Assembly: GCA_945881965.1 (NCBI GenBank) | Contig: CAMCVS010000009.1 | Coordinates: forward strand, 1 to 64,000 | Length of the DNA: 64,000 bases | From: Paracoccus haematequi | GTDB taxonomy: Bacteria; Pseudomonadota; Alphaproteobacteria; Rhodobacterales; Rhodobacteraceae | Direction: 5' to 3' | Shown: positions 52,809 to 60,820 of the stretch, piece by piece | Layout: every line of letters starts with the position of its first letter | Numbering within the stretch: position 1 is the first letter of the stretch | Position numbers and translations under genes: made by a program | The notes under the pieces: generated by a model | The model's input: only the letters and a program-made list of their open reading frames with translations | Told to the model about the DNA's origin: nothing | Database searches by the model: none

Positions 52809-53534
52809 TCAGGCCGAAGCGGCCATCTGCGACGCCGCGCGCCCTGCGGTCTGCCGCGTTGGAGAGATCATCTGCGGCAACACAGGCGCGTTGACCGGAC
52901 CTGCCTCTGTCGCGCCGGTTTGCGGCAATGCGCCAAACGCCGCATCAAACCAGCCGCGCGATTGTGCCGCCGTCAGTCCGGCGGCAGCGGCCACGCGGGC
53001 GGCAGCGGCGGGGTTGTGTTCCCACAGCCCGACCCCGATCTGATCGCGCCCCTCGCCCTGCCAGCCCATCACGTCGGGTTCCGCCCCGATGCGGCGATAG
53101 ATCCGCACCATGCGGATATCGAACACGCCGACGAAATGCCGCAGGCCGAAACCTTGCAGGATTTCCCCCCCTGCCAGCATCAGCGCGGCGGCCACTTGCG
53201 GACCCGCGCCGGGGGCCAGACAGAACCGGGTGCACTCCCAGATCAGCGGGCTTTCGATCCGGACCCCGTTAGTCAGGTGGCCGAAATGATCGTTGACCAT
53301 GGTGCGCCCTGTTGTGGGCAGAAACCGCATCGACCCGCCATGCGCGCCGTCCGCGCCCTGCCAGATCACGTAAAGCGGGTTCATCGCGTCGTATTCGTCC
53401 CGCTCTTCGCCGTCCGGCGTTACGCTGACCGCCCATCCCAGCCGGTCGCGGAACTGTGCGGTGCGGTCCAGATACATGCTGCGCGCCAGATGCGGCACGC
53501 GGTCGAGTTGGTCTGCATAAAGATATCGCAACAT
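52809..53534 (-). CDS. luxI: acyl-homoserine lactone synthase (LuxI family)
   Basis: LuxI enzymes make N-acyl-homoserine lactones from S-adenosylmethionine and acyl-ACP. Of 241 residues the conserved set is present: R24, F28, W34, D46, D49, R70 (GSMRFLPTT), E100 and R103 (WECTRF). The last 40 residues are a non-conserved Ala-rich tail. It follows a luxR-type gene by 60 bases that hold an inverted repeat covering the ribosome site. The acyl chain cannot be predicted. Confidence 0.95.
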   Translation of the reverse strand: MLRYLYADQLDRVPHLARSMYLDRTAQFRDRLGWAVSVTPDGEERDEYDAMNPLYVIWQGADGAHGGSMRFLPTTGRTMVNDHFGHLTNGVRIESPLIWECTRFCLAPGAGPQVAAALMLAGGEILQGFGLRHFVGVFDIRMVRIYRRIGAEPDVMGWQGEGRDQIGVGLWEHNPAAAARVAAAAGLTAAQSRGWFDAAFGALPQTGATEAGPVNAPVLPQMISPTRQTAGRAASQMAASA

Positions 53535-53541
53535 TTAACTT

Positions 53542-53574
53542 CCCCTTGGTTGCTGTGCATTTGCACCCCAAGGG
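53542..53574 (-). promoter_or_regulatory. inverted repeat over the luxI ribosome-binding site
   Basis: CCCTTGG (53574-53568 on the minus strand) pairs with CCAAGGG (53549-53543), which contains the AAGGGG Shine-Dalgarno of luxI. The 18-base interval contains a second palindrome GTGCA-AA-TGCAC (53566-53555). The element could be an operator, a hairpin that hides the ribosome site, or both. Confidence 0.55.
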
Positions 53575-53594
53575 TGTATCACGTTTCTTATACG

Positions 53595-54362
53595 TTAGCT
53601 TGCCGTGCGCGCGGTGCGTTGCGTGGACATATCCGCGCGCGACGCCCCCTCGACCACGATCAACCCACGGGCCAGGGCGCGGGCGACCGCATGGGTGGTG
53701 TTCATTGCGCCCAGCTTGAACCGCGCGCTTTCGATGTAGGCGCGCAGCGTGTGTTCGGAAATCGCCATGGTGTCGGCCACCTGCGCGCGGGCATAGCCCA
53801 TGGCCAAGAGCGTCATCGCCTCGACCTCGCGCGGGGACAAAGGTTGCGAGGGCGCGGGCGTGCGGTCGGGTTCCAGATCCAGCGCCTTTTCGTTGAAATA
53901 ATGCGCGATCAGGATCAATTCGCGGCGGTGGCTGTCAGTAAACGCGGCCCAGGTTGCGTCATCGCAGCGGTGGTTGACGGTGAACATCGCGAATTGCCCG
54001 TTCGGGCCGCGGATCGGCACCGAAAACCCCTGATTGCCCAGCCCGTGTGCCAAAGCATCGTGCAGGAACAGCCGCGCCGATTTCGACGACCAGTCCAGCC
54101 GTTTCCAGTCAACCGGGTGAAAGCGTTGGAAACACCCCAGCACCACCGGGTCGATACGCAGGTAATCCTGCGCGAGATAGCGGTTGACCCATGCGTCGGA
54201 ATAGGTGCCGCAGCCGTATTGTTCGCCCGCCGCGCTGACCCAGTGATAGACCATGTGATCCACATCAAAGGCATCGCGCAGCGCAAGGATGGCGGTCTGC
54301 AACCCTTCGCGCGTGTCAGATCGTTCGAGATCCTCCAGGATATGTTCGACCGCTGACGTCAT
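53595..54362 (-). CDS. luxR: LuxR family quorum-sensing transcriptional regulator
   Basis: A 255-residue regulator. The autoinducer-binding domain (about 1-165) has the TraR-type residues W58, Y62 and D71 in DAWVNRYLAQDYLRIDPVV; the HTH domain (about 174-235) reads LSPREVEAMTLLAMGYARAQ, then ISEHTLRAYIESARFKLGA. GGGGGA before the ATG at 54362 fixes the start. It is 60 bases upstream of luxI on the same strand, so the two form a signal-response pair. The genes are preceded by a short gene and a CtrA-type site. Confidence 0.93.
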   Translation of the reverse strand: MTSAVEHILEDLERSDTREGLQTAILALRDAFDVDHMVYHWVSAAGEQYGCGTYSDAWVNRYLAQDYLRIDPVVLGCFQRFHPVDWKRLDWSSKSARLFLHDALAHGLGNQGFSVPIRGPNGQFAMFTVNHRCDDATWAAFTDSHRRELILIAHYFNEKALDLEPDRTPAPSQPLSPREVEAMTLLAMGYARAQVADTMAISEHTLRAYIESARFKLGAMNTTHAVARALARGLIVVEGASRADMSTQRTARTAS

Positions 54363-54522
54363 GTGGTCCCCCGCGCGGCATTGCGCCCTGTTGCTGCGAC
54401 GCCAATTCCGCCAGCGCGACAAGGCAGGTCGCATCCAGCTGGTCGGCCAACTGCGCCAGACCGTTCGCATGAGCATAGGACCGCAGGTCCGTCAGCACGT
54501 CAATGATCCAGTCGTTTGCCAT
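54316..54522 (-). CDS. short conserved-looking protein upstream of luxR
   Basis: A 68-residue protein (MANDWIIDVLTDLRSYAHAN at the start, then GLAQLADQLDATCLVALAEL), predicted fully helical, with a disordered Gly/Ser-rich end. I remember similar short proteins in front of luxR genes in related bacteria, without a named function. Its 3' end overlaps luxR by 47 bases in another frame, so it is probably translated from the same message. AGGGCGAG lies before the ATG. Confidence 0.6.
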   Translation of the reverse strand: MANDWIIDVLTDLRSYAHANGLAQLADQLDATCLVALAELASQQQGAMPRGGPHDVSGRTYPGGSRTI

Positions 54523-54543
54523 TGCATTCTCGCCCTAGAATAG

Positions 54544-54559
54544 TTAACAGATCGTTAAC
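54544..54559. promoter_or_regulatory. CtrA-type binding site TTAA-N7-TTAAC
   Basis: GTTAAC, five bases, GTTAAC gives a perfect TTAA-N7-TTAAC match on both strands, ending 22 bases before the short gene that leads luxR and luxI. TATTCT follows closely on the minus strand and may be a -10 element, which leaves open whether CtrA would activate or repress. Confidence 0.65.
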
Positions 54560-54666
54560 TCAATCATAACACGAGTGATGCTGTCCCGAAACCCACCGTT
54601 TCCAATCCCCCATTTATGGCGGGGTGATCCGGCCCAAGCCTTTGTGCCTGCGATACGGCCCAAACC

Positions 54667-54700
54667 AAAAGGCCCGCGAACCGGGGCGGGTTCGCGGGCC
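54667..54700 (-). terminator. Rho-independent terminator of ccr
   Basis: A perfect 12-bp stem GGCCCGCGAACC/GGTTCGCGGGCC with a 6-base loop, followed by TTTT on the minus strand, 24 bases after the ccr stop. Confidence 0.9.
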
Positions 54701-54724
54701 AATCCGATCACAGGCGCGCGCGGG

Positions 54725-56011
54725 TCAGGTGCGGGCGGCCAGCACGTCTTCGACGGTGCGCAACCCGGTGCGCGGCGCAGTCACCAGCACGGCCATGTTG
54801 CCGGGCTTGTGCTGGTTCTTCATCATCTTGGTGTGGGCCTTGGGGATATCCGCCCAGGAAAACACCTCGGACATGCAGGGGTCCAGCCGGCGCTCCAGCA
54901 TCAGCTTGTTCGCTGCAGCCGCCTGTTTCAGGTGGGCGAAATGCGAACCTTGCAGGCGCTTTTGGTGCATCCACATGTAACGGACGTCAAAGGTGCAGTT
55001 GAACCCGGTGGTGCCCGCGCAGATCACCACCATGCCGCCCTTTTTCACCACCAGCGACGACACCGGGAATGTCGCCTCGCCGGGGTGTTCGAACACCATG
55101 TCGACGTTGATGCCCTTGCCGGTGATGTCCCAGATCGCCTTGCCGAACTTGCGCGCCTCTTTCAGCCACACATTGTATTCGTCGCTGCCGACCTTGGGCA
55201 GTTGACCCCAGCAGGAAAAATCCTTGCGGTTGATGACGCCTTTGGCGCCCAGGCCCATGACGAAATCACGCTTGTCCTCTTCGGAAATCACGCCGATCGC
55301 ATTGGCACCGGCCGCATTGACCAGTTGGATCGCATAAGACCCCAGACCGCCCGACGCGCCCCAGACCAGCACGTTCTGCCCCGGTTGCAGGTCATGCGGC
55401 GGGTGGCCGAACAGCATGCGATAGGCGGTGGCCAGCGTCAGCGTGTAACACGCGCTTTCTTCCCATGTCAGATGGCGCGGGCGCGGCATCAATTGCTGCG
55501 CCTGCACGCGGGTGAACTGCGCAAACGACCCGTCATGGGTTTCATAGCCCCAGATGCGCTGGGTGGGCGAAAACATCGGATCGCCGCCGTTGCATTCCTC
55601 GTCGTCGCCGTCGTCCTGGTTGCAGTGGATCACCACCTCGTCGCCGACTTTCCAGCGCTTGACCTTGTCGCCCACCTTCCAGACGATGCCGGACGCGTCC
55701 GAGCCCGCGATGTGATAGGGCTGTTTGTGGCCGTCAAACGGGCTGATCGGAACGCCCAGACCGGCCCAGACGCCGTTATAGTTGACGCCGGCCGCCATCA
55801 CCAGCACCAGCACCTCGTGGCTGTCGATCTCCCAGGTATCGACGACCTCGACCTCGAACGACTTTTCCGGCTCGCCGTGGCGTTCGCGCCGAATGGCCCA
55901 AGCATACATCTGTTTCGGCACATGACCCAAGGGCGGCATTTCGCCGACCTCATACAGATCCTTGATGGGGGCGTCATAGGGGGCGATCCGGGGTTCGGTG
56001 TCCAGTGCCAT
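54725..56011 (-). CDS. ccr: crotonyl-CoA carboxylase/reductase
   Basis: Ccr reductively carboxylates crotonyl-CoA to ethylmalonyl-CoA with NADPH and CO2, the key step of the ethylmalonyl-CoA pathway. The 428-residue medium-chain dehydrogenase has AAGVNYNGVWAGLG, the NADPH motif WGASGGLGSYAIQL, WGYETHDGSFAQF and MHQKRLQGSHFAH with the CO2-binding histidine region. AGGAG six bases before the ATG at 56011 fixes the start; the frame is open upstream without function. It is divergent from ecm. Confidence 0.96.
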   Translation of the reverse strand: MALDTEPRIAPYDAPIKDLYEVGEMPPLGHVPKQMYAWAIRRERHGEPEKSFEVEVVDTWEIDSHEVLVLVMAAGVNYNGVWAGLGVPISPFDGHKQPYHIAGSDASGIVWKVGDKVKRWKVGDEVVIHCNQDDGDDEECNGGDPMFSPTQRIWGYETHDGSFAQFTRVQAQQLMPRPRHLTWEESACYTLTLATAYRMLFGHPPHDLQPGQNVLVWGASGGLGSYAIQLVNAAGANAIGVISEEDKRDFVMGLGAKGVINRKDFSCWGQLPKVGSDEYNVWLKEARKFGKAIWDITGKGINVDMVFEHPGEATFPVSSLVVKKGGMVVICAGTTGFNCTFDVRYMWMHQKRLQGSHFAHLKQAAAANKLMLERRLDPCMSEVFSWADIPKAHTKMMKNQHKPGNMAVLVTAPRTGLRTVEDVLAART

Positions 56012-56081
56012 GGGCGTCTCCTGTTCATATCCATGCCGCGATGCAGAATCGCGGGCCTGTCGCACCAGATACAAACGCCTG

Positions 56082-56093
56082 CGCAACATTGCA
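56082..56093. promoter_or_regulatory. CGCAA/TTGCA inverted repeat on the ccr side
   Basis: CGCAA-CA-TTGCA in the 266-base gap between ccr and ecm. It resembles the half-sites TTGC(G/A) reported for regulators of short-chain acyl-CoA metabolism (RamB/ScfR type), a comparison from memory. Confidence 0.35.
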
Positions 56094-56222
56094 ATGGGAT
56101 CAGGGGGTGTTTTTGTAATTTTATGACCGAGCGGTTGCAGAAAGCCGCGCGGCATGCCGCCATCTTGTGCCGCGACGCGGCGAATTGACGGCGGCAGAAA
56201 ATTCCGGCATTTACGCCAAAGA

Positions 56223-56237
56223 CGCAAGATTATTGCG
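56223..56237. promoter_or_regulatory. CGCAA/TTGCG inverted repeat on the ecm side
   Basis: CGCAA-GATTA-TTGCG, perfect arms, 41 bases before the ecm start. It shares its half-sites with the element on the ccr side. Confidence 0.4.
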
Positions 56238-56277
56238 ACCCAAGATGATTGCTCCTCCCCGCCGAAAGGATCGCGCC

Positions 56278-58263
56278 ATGACCCAGCCAACCGCCCAGAC
56301 CAAAGACAAGCCCTGGCTGTTCCGCACCTATTCCGGCCATTCAACGGCAGCAAAATCGAACGCGCTGTATCGCACCAACCTGTCCAAGGGCCAGACCGGG
56401 CTGTCGGTCGCCTTTGATCTGCCCACACAGACCGGCTATGACAGCGATCACGTGCTGGCGCGCGGCGAGGTGGGCAAGGTCGGCGTGCCGATCAGCCATC
56501 TAGGCGACATGGCGACGCTGTTCGACCAGATCCCGCTGGACCAGATGAACACCTCGATGACCATCAACGCCACCGCGCCCTGGCTGTTGGCGCTGTATGT
56601 CGCGGTCGCCGAACAGCAGGGTGCCACAGTATCGGAACTGCAAGGCACGGTGCAAAACGACCTGATCAAGGAATACCTGTCGCGGGGCACGTATATCTTC
56701 CCGCCCAAGCCTTCGATGGCGATCATCGCCGATGTGGCCGAATACTGCTACAAGCACATCCCGAAATGGAACCCGATGAACGTGTGTTCCTATCACCTGC
56801 AAGAGGCGGGCGCGACGCCGGAACAGGAACTGTCCTTCGCGCTGGCCACCGCAACGGCGGTGCTGGACGAATTGCGCGGCCGCGTGCCTGCGGATGAATT
56901 CCCCGAACTGGTCGGGCGGATTTCCTTCTTCGTGAACGCGGGCATCCGTTTCGTGACCGAGATGTGCAAGATGCGCGCCTTCGTCGATCTCTGGGATGAA
57001 ATCTGCCGCGACCGCTATGGCGTGACCGATGCGAAATACCGCCGCTTCCGCTATGGTGTGCAGGTCAACAGCCTTGGTCTGACCGAACAGCAGCCGGAAA
57101 ACAACGTTTACCGCATCCTGTTGGAAATGCTGGCTGTGACGCTGTCGAAACGCGCGCGCGCCCGCGCCGTGCAACTGCCCGCGTGGAACGAGGCGCTGGG
57201 CCTGCCGCGCCCCTGGGATCAGCAATGGTCGCTGCGGATGCAGCAGGTGCTGGCCTATGAAACCGACCTGTTGGAATTTGACGACCTGTTCGACGGCAAC
57301 CCCGCGGTGGACCGCAAGGTTGAAGAACTGAAATCAGGCGCGCGCGCCGAACTGGCGTTGCTGGACGGGATGGGCGGGGCCATCGGCGCGATTGATTACA
57401 TGAAGGCGCGGCTGGTGGACAGCAACGCCGACCGGCTGAACCGGATCGAGCGGCAAGAGACCATCGTTGTGGGCGTCAACCGCTGGCAGGCGGGCGAGCC
57501 GTCGCCGCTGACCGCAGGCGATGGCGGCATCATGGTGGTGGACCCGGCGGTCGAGGCCGAACAGATCGCCCGCCTGAACGCATGGCGCGCCGCCCGCGAC
57601 GCAGGCGCGGTCAAGGCCGCACTTGCCGACCTGCGTGCGACGGCCCGCGAGGGGCGCAACATCATGCCGCCCTCTATCGCCTGCGCCAAGGCGGGGGTGA
57701 CCACCGGCGAATGGGCCGGCGAAATGCGCGCCGTGCATGGCGAATATCGCGGCCCCACCGGCGTGTCGCGGTCGGTGTCGAACAAGACCGAAGGTCTGGA
57801 CGAATTGCGCAGCGCCGTCGATGCCGTCAGCGACCGTCTGGGCCGCCGCTTGCGCTTCCTCGTGGGCAAACCGGGGCTGGACGGGCACTCGAATGGGGCC
57901 GAACAGATCGCCTTTCGCGCCCGCGATTGCGGGATGGAGATCGACTATCAGGGCATCCGCCTGACCCCCGCCGAAATCGTCGCCGCCGCCGCCGAAAGCG
58001 ATGAGGGCGGCGCGCATGTGGTGGGCCTGTCGATCCTGTCGGGTTCACATCTGCCACTGGTGGCCGACGTGATCGACCGGATGCGCGCGGCGGGGCTGGG
58101 CCATGTGCCCGTCATCGTGGGCGGGATCATCCCCGATGACGACGCCAAGGCGCTGTTGGCGATGGGGGTTGCGCGGGTTTACACCCCCAAGGATTTCGAG
58201 CTGAACAGCATCATGCGCGATATCGTGGTGCTCGCGGACCCAGAACAGGTCGCGGCAGAATAA
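56278..58263 (+). CDS. ecm: ethylmalonyl-CoA mutase
   Basis: Ecm is the B12-dependent mutase that turns (2R)-ethylmalonyl-CoA into methylsuccinyl-CoA. The 661-residue protein has the substrate barrel (about 20-500, with SVAFDLPTQTGYDSDH and MNTSMTINATAPW) and a C-terminal B12 domain with the cobalt-ligand motif KPGLDGHSNGAEQIA (about residue 540) and GLSILSGSH. MeaA-like size and its position opposite ccr separate it from methylmalonyl-CoA mutase. AAGGA before the ATG at 56278 fixes the start. Confidence 0.94.
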   Translation: MTQPTAQTKDKPWLFRTYSGHSTAAKSNALYRTNLSKGQTGLSVAFDLPTQTGYDSDHVLARGEVGKVGVPISHLGDMATLFDQIPLDQMNTSMTINATAPWLLALYVAVAEQQGATVSELQGTVQNDLIKEYLSRGTYIFPPKPSMAIIADVAEYCYKHIPKWNPMNVCSYHLQEAGATPEQELSFALATATAVLDELRGRVPADEFPELVGRISFFVNAGIRFVTEMCKMRAFVDLWDEICRDRYGVTDAKYRRFRYGVQVNSLGLTEQQPENNVYRILLEMLAVTLSKRARARAVQLPAWNEALGLPRPWDQQWSLRMQQVLAYETDLLEFDDLFDGNPAVDRKVEELKSGARAELALLDGMGGAIGAIDYMKARLVDSNADRLNRIERQETIVVGVNRWQAGEPSPLTAGDGGIMVVDPAVEAEQIARLNAWRAARDAGAVKAALADLRATAREGRNIMPPSIACAKAGVTTGEWAGEMRAVHGEYRGPTGVSRSVSNKTEGLDELRSAVDAVSDRLGRRLRFLVGKPGLDGHSNGAEQIAFRARDCGMEIDYQGIRLTPAEIVAAAAESDEGGAHVVGLSILSGSHLPLVADVIDRMRAAGLGHVPVIVGGIIPDDDAKALLAMGVARVYTPKDFELNSIMRDIVVLADPEQVAAE

Positions 58264-58267
58264 CCGT

Positions 58268-58343
58268 GGCGGCTGACAAGCAGCCGCCCTATGGGCGCGA
58301 TCCTGCGGGCGACATCGCGTAGGGCGGCTGCTTGCCAGCCGCC
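58268..58343 (+). terminator. double hairpin between ecm and hrpB
   Basis: Two hairpins GGCGGCTG/CAGCCGCC (58268-58288 and 58323-58343) lie five bases after the ecm stop. They are also inverted copies of each other (22 of 23 bases across 58268-58290 and 58321-58343). No T-run follows the second, so termination is not assured. Confidence 0.5.
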
Positions 58344-58366
58344 TTGCCCTTGCCTAAACCGCGCCC

Positions 58367-60820
58367 ATGACGCACCCCCGCCTGCCCATCGACGACGCCA
58401 TCCCTGCGCTTTTGGACGCGCTGCGCGCCCATGGCCGCGCCGTCCTGCAAGCGCCGCCCGGCGCGGGCAAGACCACGCGCGTTCCGCTGGCCATCCTGGA
58501 CGCCGCCCTGACGCCGCAACGCATCGTCATGCTGGAACCCCGCCGCCTTGCCGCCCGCGCCGCCGCCGAACGCATGGCCGACACGCTGGGCGAAGCCGTC
58601 GGCCAGACCATTGGCTACCGCATCCGGGGTGAAAGCCGTACTTCGGGCCAGACCCGGATCGAGGTTGTCACCGAAGGCATCCTGACCCGCATGATCCAGT
58701 CGGACCCGGAATTGCGCGGCATCGGTTGCGTGATCTTTGACGAATTTCACGAACGCAACCTGAACGCCGATCTGGGCCTTGCACTGTGCCTCGAAATCGC
58801 CAGCCTGCGCGATGACCTGATCCTGTTGCCGATGTCGGCCACGCTGGACGCCGCCCCCGTCGCTGCCCTGATGGACGCGCCCATCATCACCGCCGAGGGG
58901 CGCGCCTTTCCCGTCGCCATCCACCACCGCGACCGCCCTCTTGGCCCCCGCGACCGCATCGAGGACGCCACCGCCGCCACCATCCTGCACATCCTGCCCG
59001 ACACCGAGGGCGGCATCCTCGTGTTCCTGCCCGGCGAGGGCGAGATCCGCCGCGTAGACGCCCTGCTCCGTCCACATCTGCCGCCCGATGTCGCCCTGCG
59101 CCCGCTGTTTGGCGCGATGGATTTCCGCGACCAGCGCGCCGCCATCGCCCCCGTCACCACCGGGCGCAAGGTGGTGCTGGCCACGTCGATTGCCGAAACC
59201 TCGCTGACCATCGCGGATATCCGCGTCGTGGTGGACGCAGGCCGCGCGCGCCGCGCCCGGTTCGATCCAGGGTCGGGCATGGCGCGGCTGGTGACCGAAC
59301 GGGTCACCCGCGCCGAGGCCACGCAGCGCACAGGCCGCGCGGGCCGCACCGCGCCGGGTATCTGCCACCGCCTCTGGACGCGCGGCGAGGAAGGCGCGCT
59401 CGCCGCCTTCCCGCCGCCCGAAATCGACACTGCCGATCTGGCGTCGCTGGCGCTTGATCTGGCGCTTTGGGGCGCGCGCGCCGATCAACTGCCGTTCCTG
59501 ACCCCGCCGCCTGCCCCCGCGCTGGCCGAGGCGCAGGCGCTTCTGACCCAGATCGGCGCGCTGGATCAGGGCCGCATCACGCCGCATGGCCGCGCGCTGG
59601 CCGCCCTGCCGCTGCACCCGCGTCTGGGTCACATGCTGCTGCGGGCCGGACCGCGCGCCGCCCCTCTGGCCGCCTTGCTGGCAGAGCGCGACCCCCTGCC
59701 CCGCAGCGCGCCGGTGGACCTGGCCCTCCGGCTGGCCGCCGTAACTGATCCCGGACGCTTTGCCGCCGACCACCCCCATGCCCCGCATCGCGGCACCATC
59801 GAGCGCATCCGCGACGAAGCACGCCGCTTGAAACCCCATGCCGGACCGGAAACTTCGCTCACCCTGCCCGAGATGGCCGCCCTCGCCTATCCCGACCGCA
59901 TCGGCCAGCGCCGCAAGGGGGACGCGCCGCGTTACCTGCTGTCCGGCGGCAAGGGCGCCGTGCTGTCTGACGCCGACCCGCTGGCGCAATCGCCCTGGCT
60001 GGTCATCACCGACACCGATGGCAACCCGCGCGAGGCCACCATCCGGCAGGCCATCCCGATCACGCTGTCGCAACTCCGCGCGCTGTTCGCCCCGCGCATC
60101 ACCATGCGGCAGGTCTGCGACTGGTCCGCCCGCGAGGCCCGCGTCATCGCCCGCCAACAAGAGGTGCTGGACGCGGTGATCCTCGATGACCGTATCTGGA
60201 CCACCGCCCCGCCGGATGCCATCGCGCGTGCGATGATGGACGGCATCCGCACCCTGCCGCTGCCACTTTCGGACGCCGCGCGCCGCTTTATCGCCCGCGT
60301 CACGCTGGTCCGTGCAGCACCAGACATGTCGGGCCAAGACCTGCCCGACATGGCGGAACCCGCGCTGCTGAACGGGGCCGAGGACTGGCTCTTGCCCCAT
60401 CTCGGCAAATGCCGCTCTGCCGCCGACTGGAAAGCCTTCGACCTGCTGCCCGCGCTGCGCGCCCGCCTGACCTGGGACCAGTCCCAGACACTGGACCGCC
60501 TGGCGCCTGCGCATTTCACCACGCCGCTCGGCCGCGATATCCCCATCGACTATGCGGGCGAGCACCCGGAAATCACGCTGCGCCTGCAAGAGATGTTCGG
60601 CCAGACCCGCCATCCGACGGTCGCAGGCCGCCCCTTGCGCGTCACGCTCTTGTCGCCGGGGCAGAAACCAGTGCAGACCACGCTGGATATTCCGGGCTTC
60701 TGGGACACATCCTATGCCGATGTGCGCCGCGATATGCGCGGGCGCTATCCCCGCCACCCCTGGCCGGAAAACCCGCGCGCGGCCGATCCAACGCTCCGTG
60801 CAAAGCCGCGCGGCACCTAG
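58367..60820 (+). CDS. hrpB: ATP-dependent helicase HrpB
   Basis: An 817-residue DExH-box helicase. Walker A is APPGAGKTTRVPLA, motif Ia LEPRRLAARA, motif II FDEFHERN (DEFH), motif III LPMSATLDA, motif VI EATQRTGRAGRTAPG, and the C-terminal HrpB domain ends with the Pro/Arg-rich RYPRHPWPENPRAADP. The cellular role is not well defined; an RNA-related function is assumed. No strong ribosome site is seen at the ATG. The stop shares CTAG with the convergent hydrolase gene. Confidence 0.94.
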   Translation: MTHPRLPIDDAIPALLDALRAHGRAVLQAPPGAGKTTRVPLAILDAALTPQRIVMLEPRRLAARAAAERMADTLGEAVGQTIGYRIRGESRTSGQTRIEVVTEGILTRMIQSDPELRGIGCVIFDEFHERNLNADLGLALCLEIASLRDDLILLPMSATLDAAPVAALMDAPIITAEGRAFPVAIHHRDRPLGPRDRIEDATAATILHILPDTEGGILVFLPGEGEIRRVDALLRPHLPPDVALRPLFGAMDFRDQRAAIAPVTTGRKVVLATSIAETSLTIADIRVVVDAGRARRARFDPGSGMARLVTERVTRAEATQRTGRAGRTAPGICHRLWTRGEEGALAAFPPPEIDTADLASLALDLALWGARADQLPFLTPPPAPALAEAQALLTQIGALDQGRITPHGRALAALPLHPRLGHMLLRAGPRAAPLAALLAERDPLPRSAPVDLALRLAAVTDPGRFAADHPHAPHRGTIERIRDEARRLKPHAGPETSLTLPEMAALAYPDRIGQRRKGDAPRYLLSGGKGAVLSDADPLAQSPWLVITDTDGNPREATIRQAIPITLSQLRALFAPRITMRQVCDWSAREARVIARQQEVLDAVILDDRIWTTAPPDAIARAMMDGIRTLPLPLSDAARRFIARVTLVRAAPDMSGQDLPDMAEPALLNGAEDWLLPHLGKCRSAADWKAFDLLPALRARLTWDQSQTLDRLAPAHFTTPLGRDIPIDYAGEHPEITLRLQEMFGQTRHPTVAGRPLRVTLLSPGQKPVQTTLDIPGFWDTSYADVRRDMRGRYPRHPWPENPRAADPTLRAKPRGT

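Noticed and set aside
53535-53594. classical lux box before luxI
   Set aside because: No 20-bp dyad resembling the known consensus; only the inverted repeat reported as a finding is present.
58289-60757. 822-codon open frame antisense to hrpB
   Set aside because: Gly/Arg/Gln-rich shadow of a clear DExH helicase; no domain or ribosome site.
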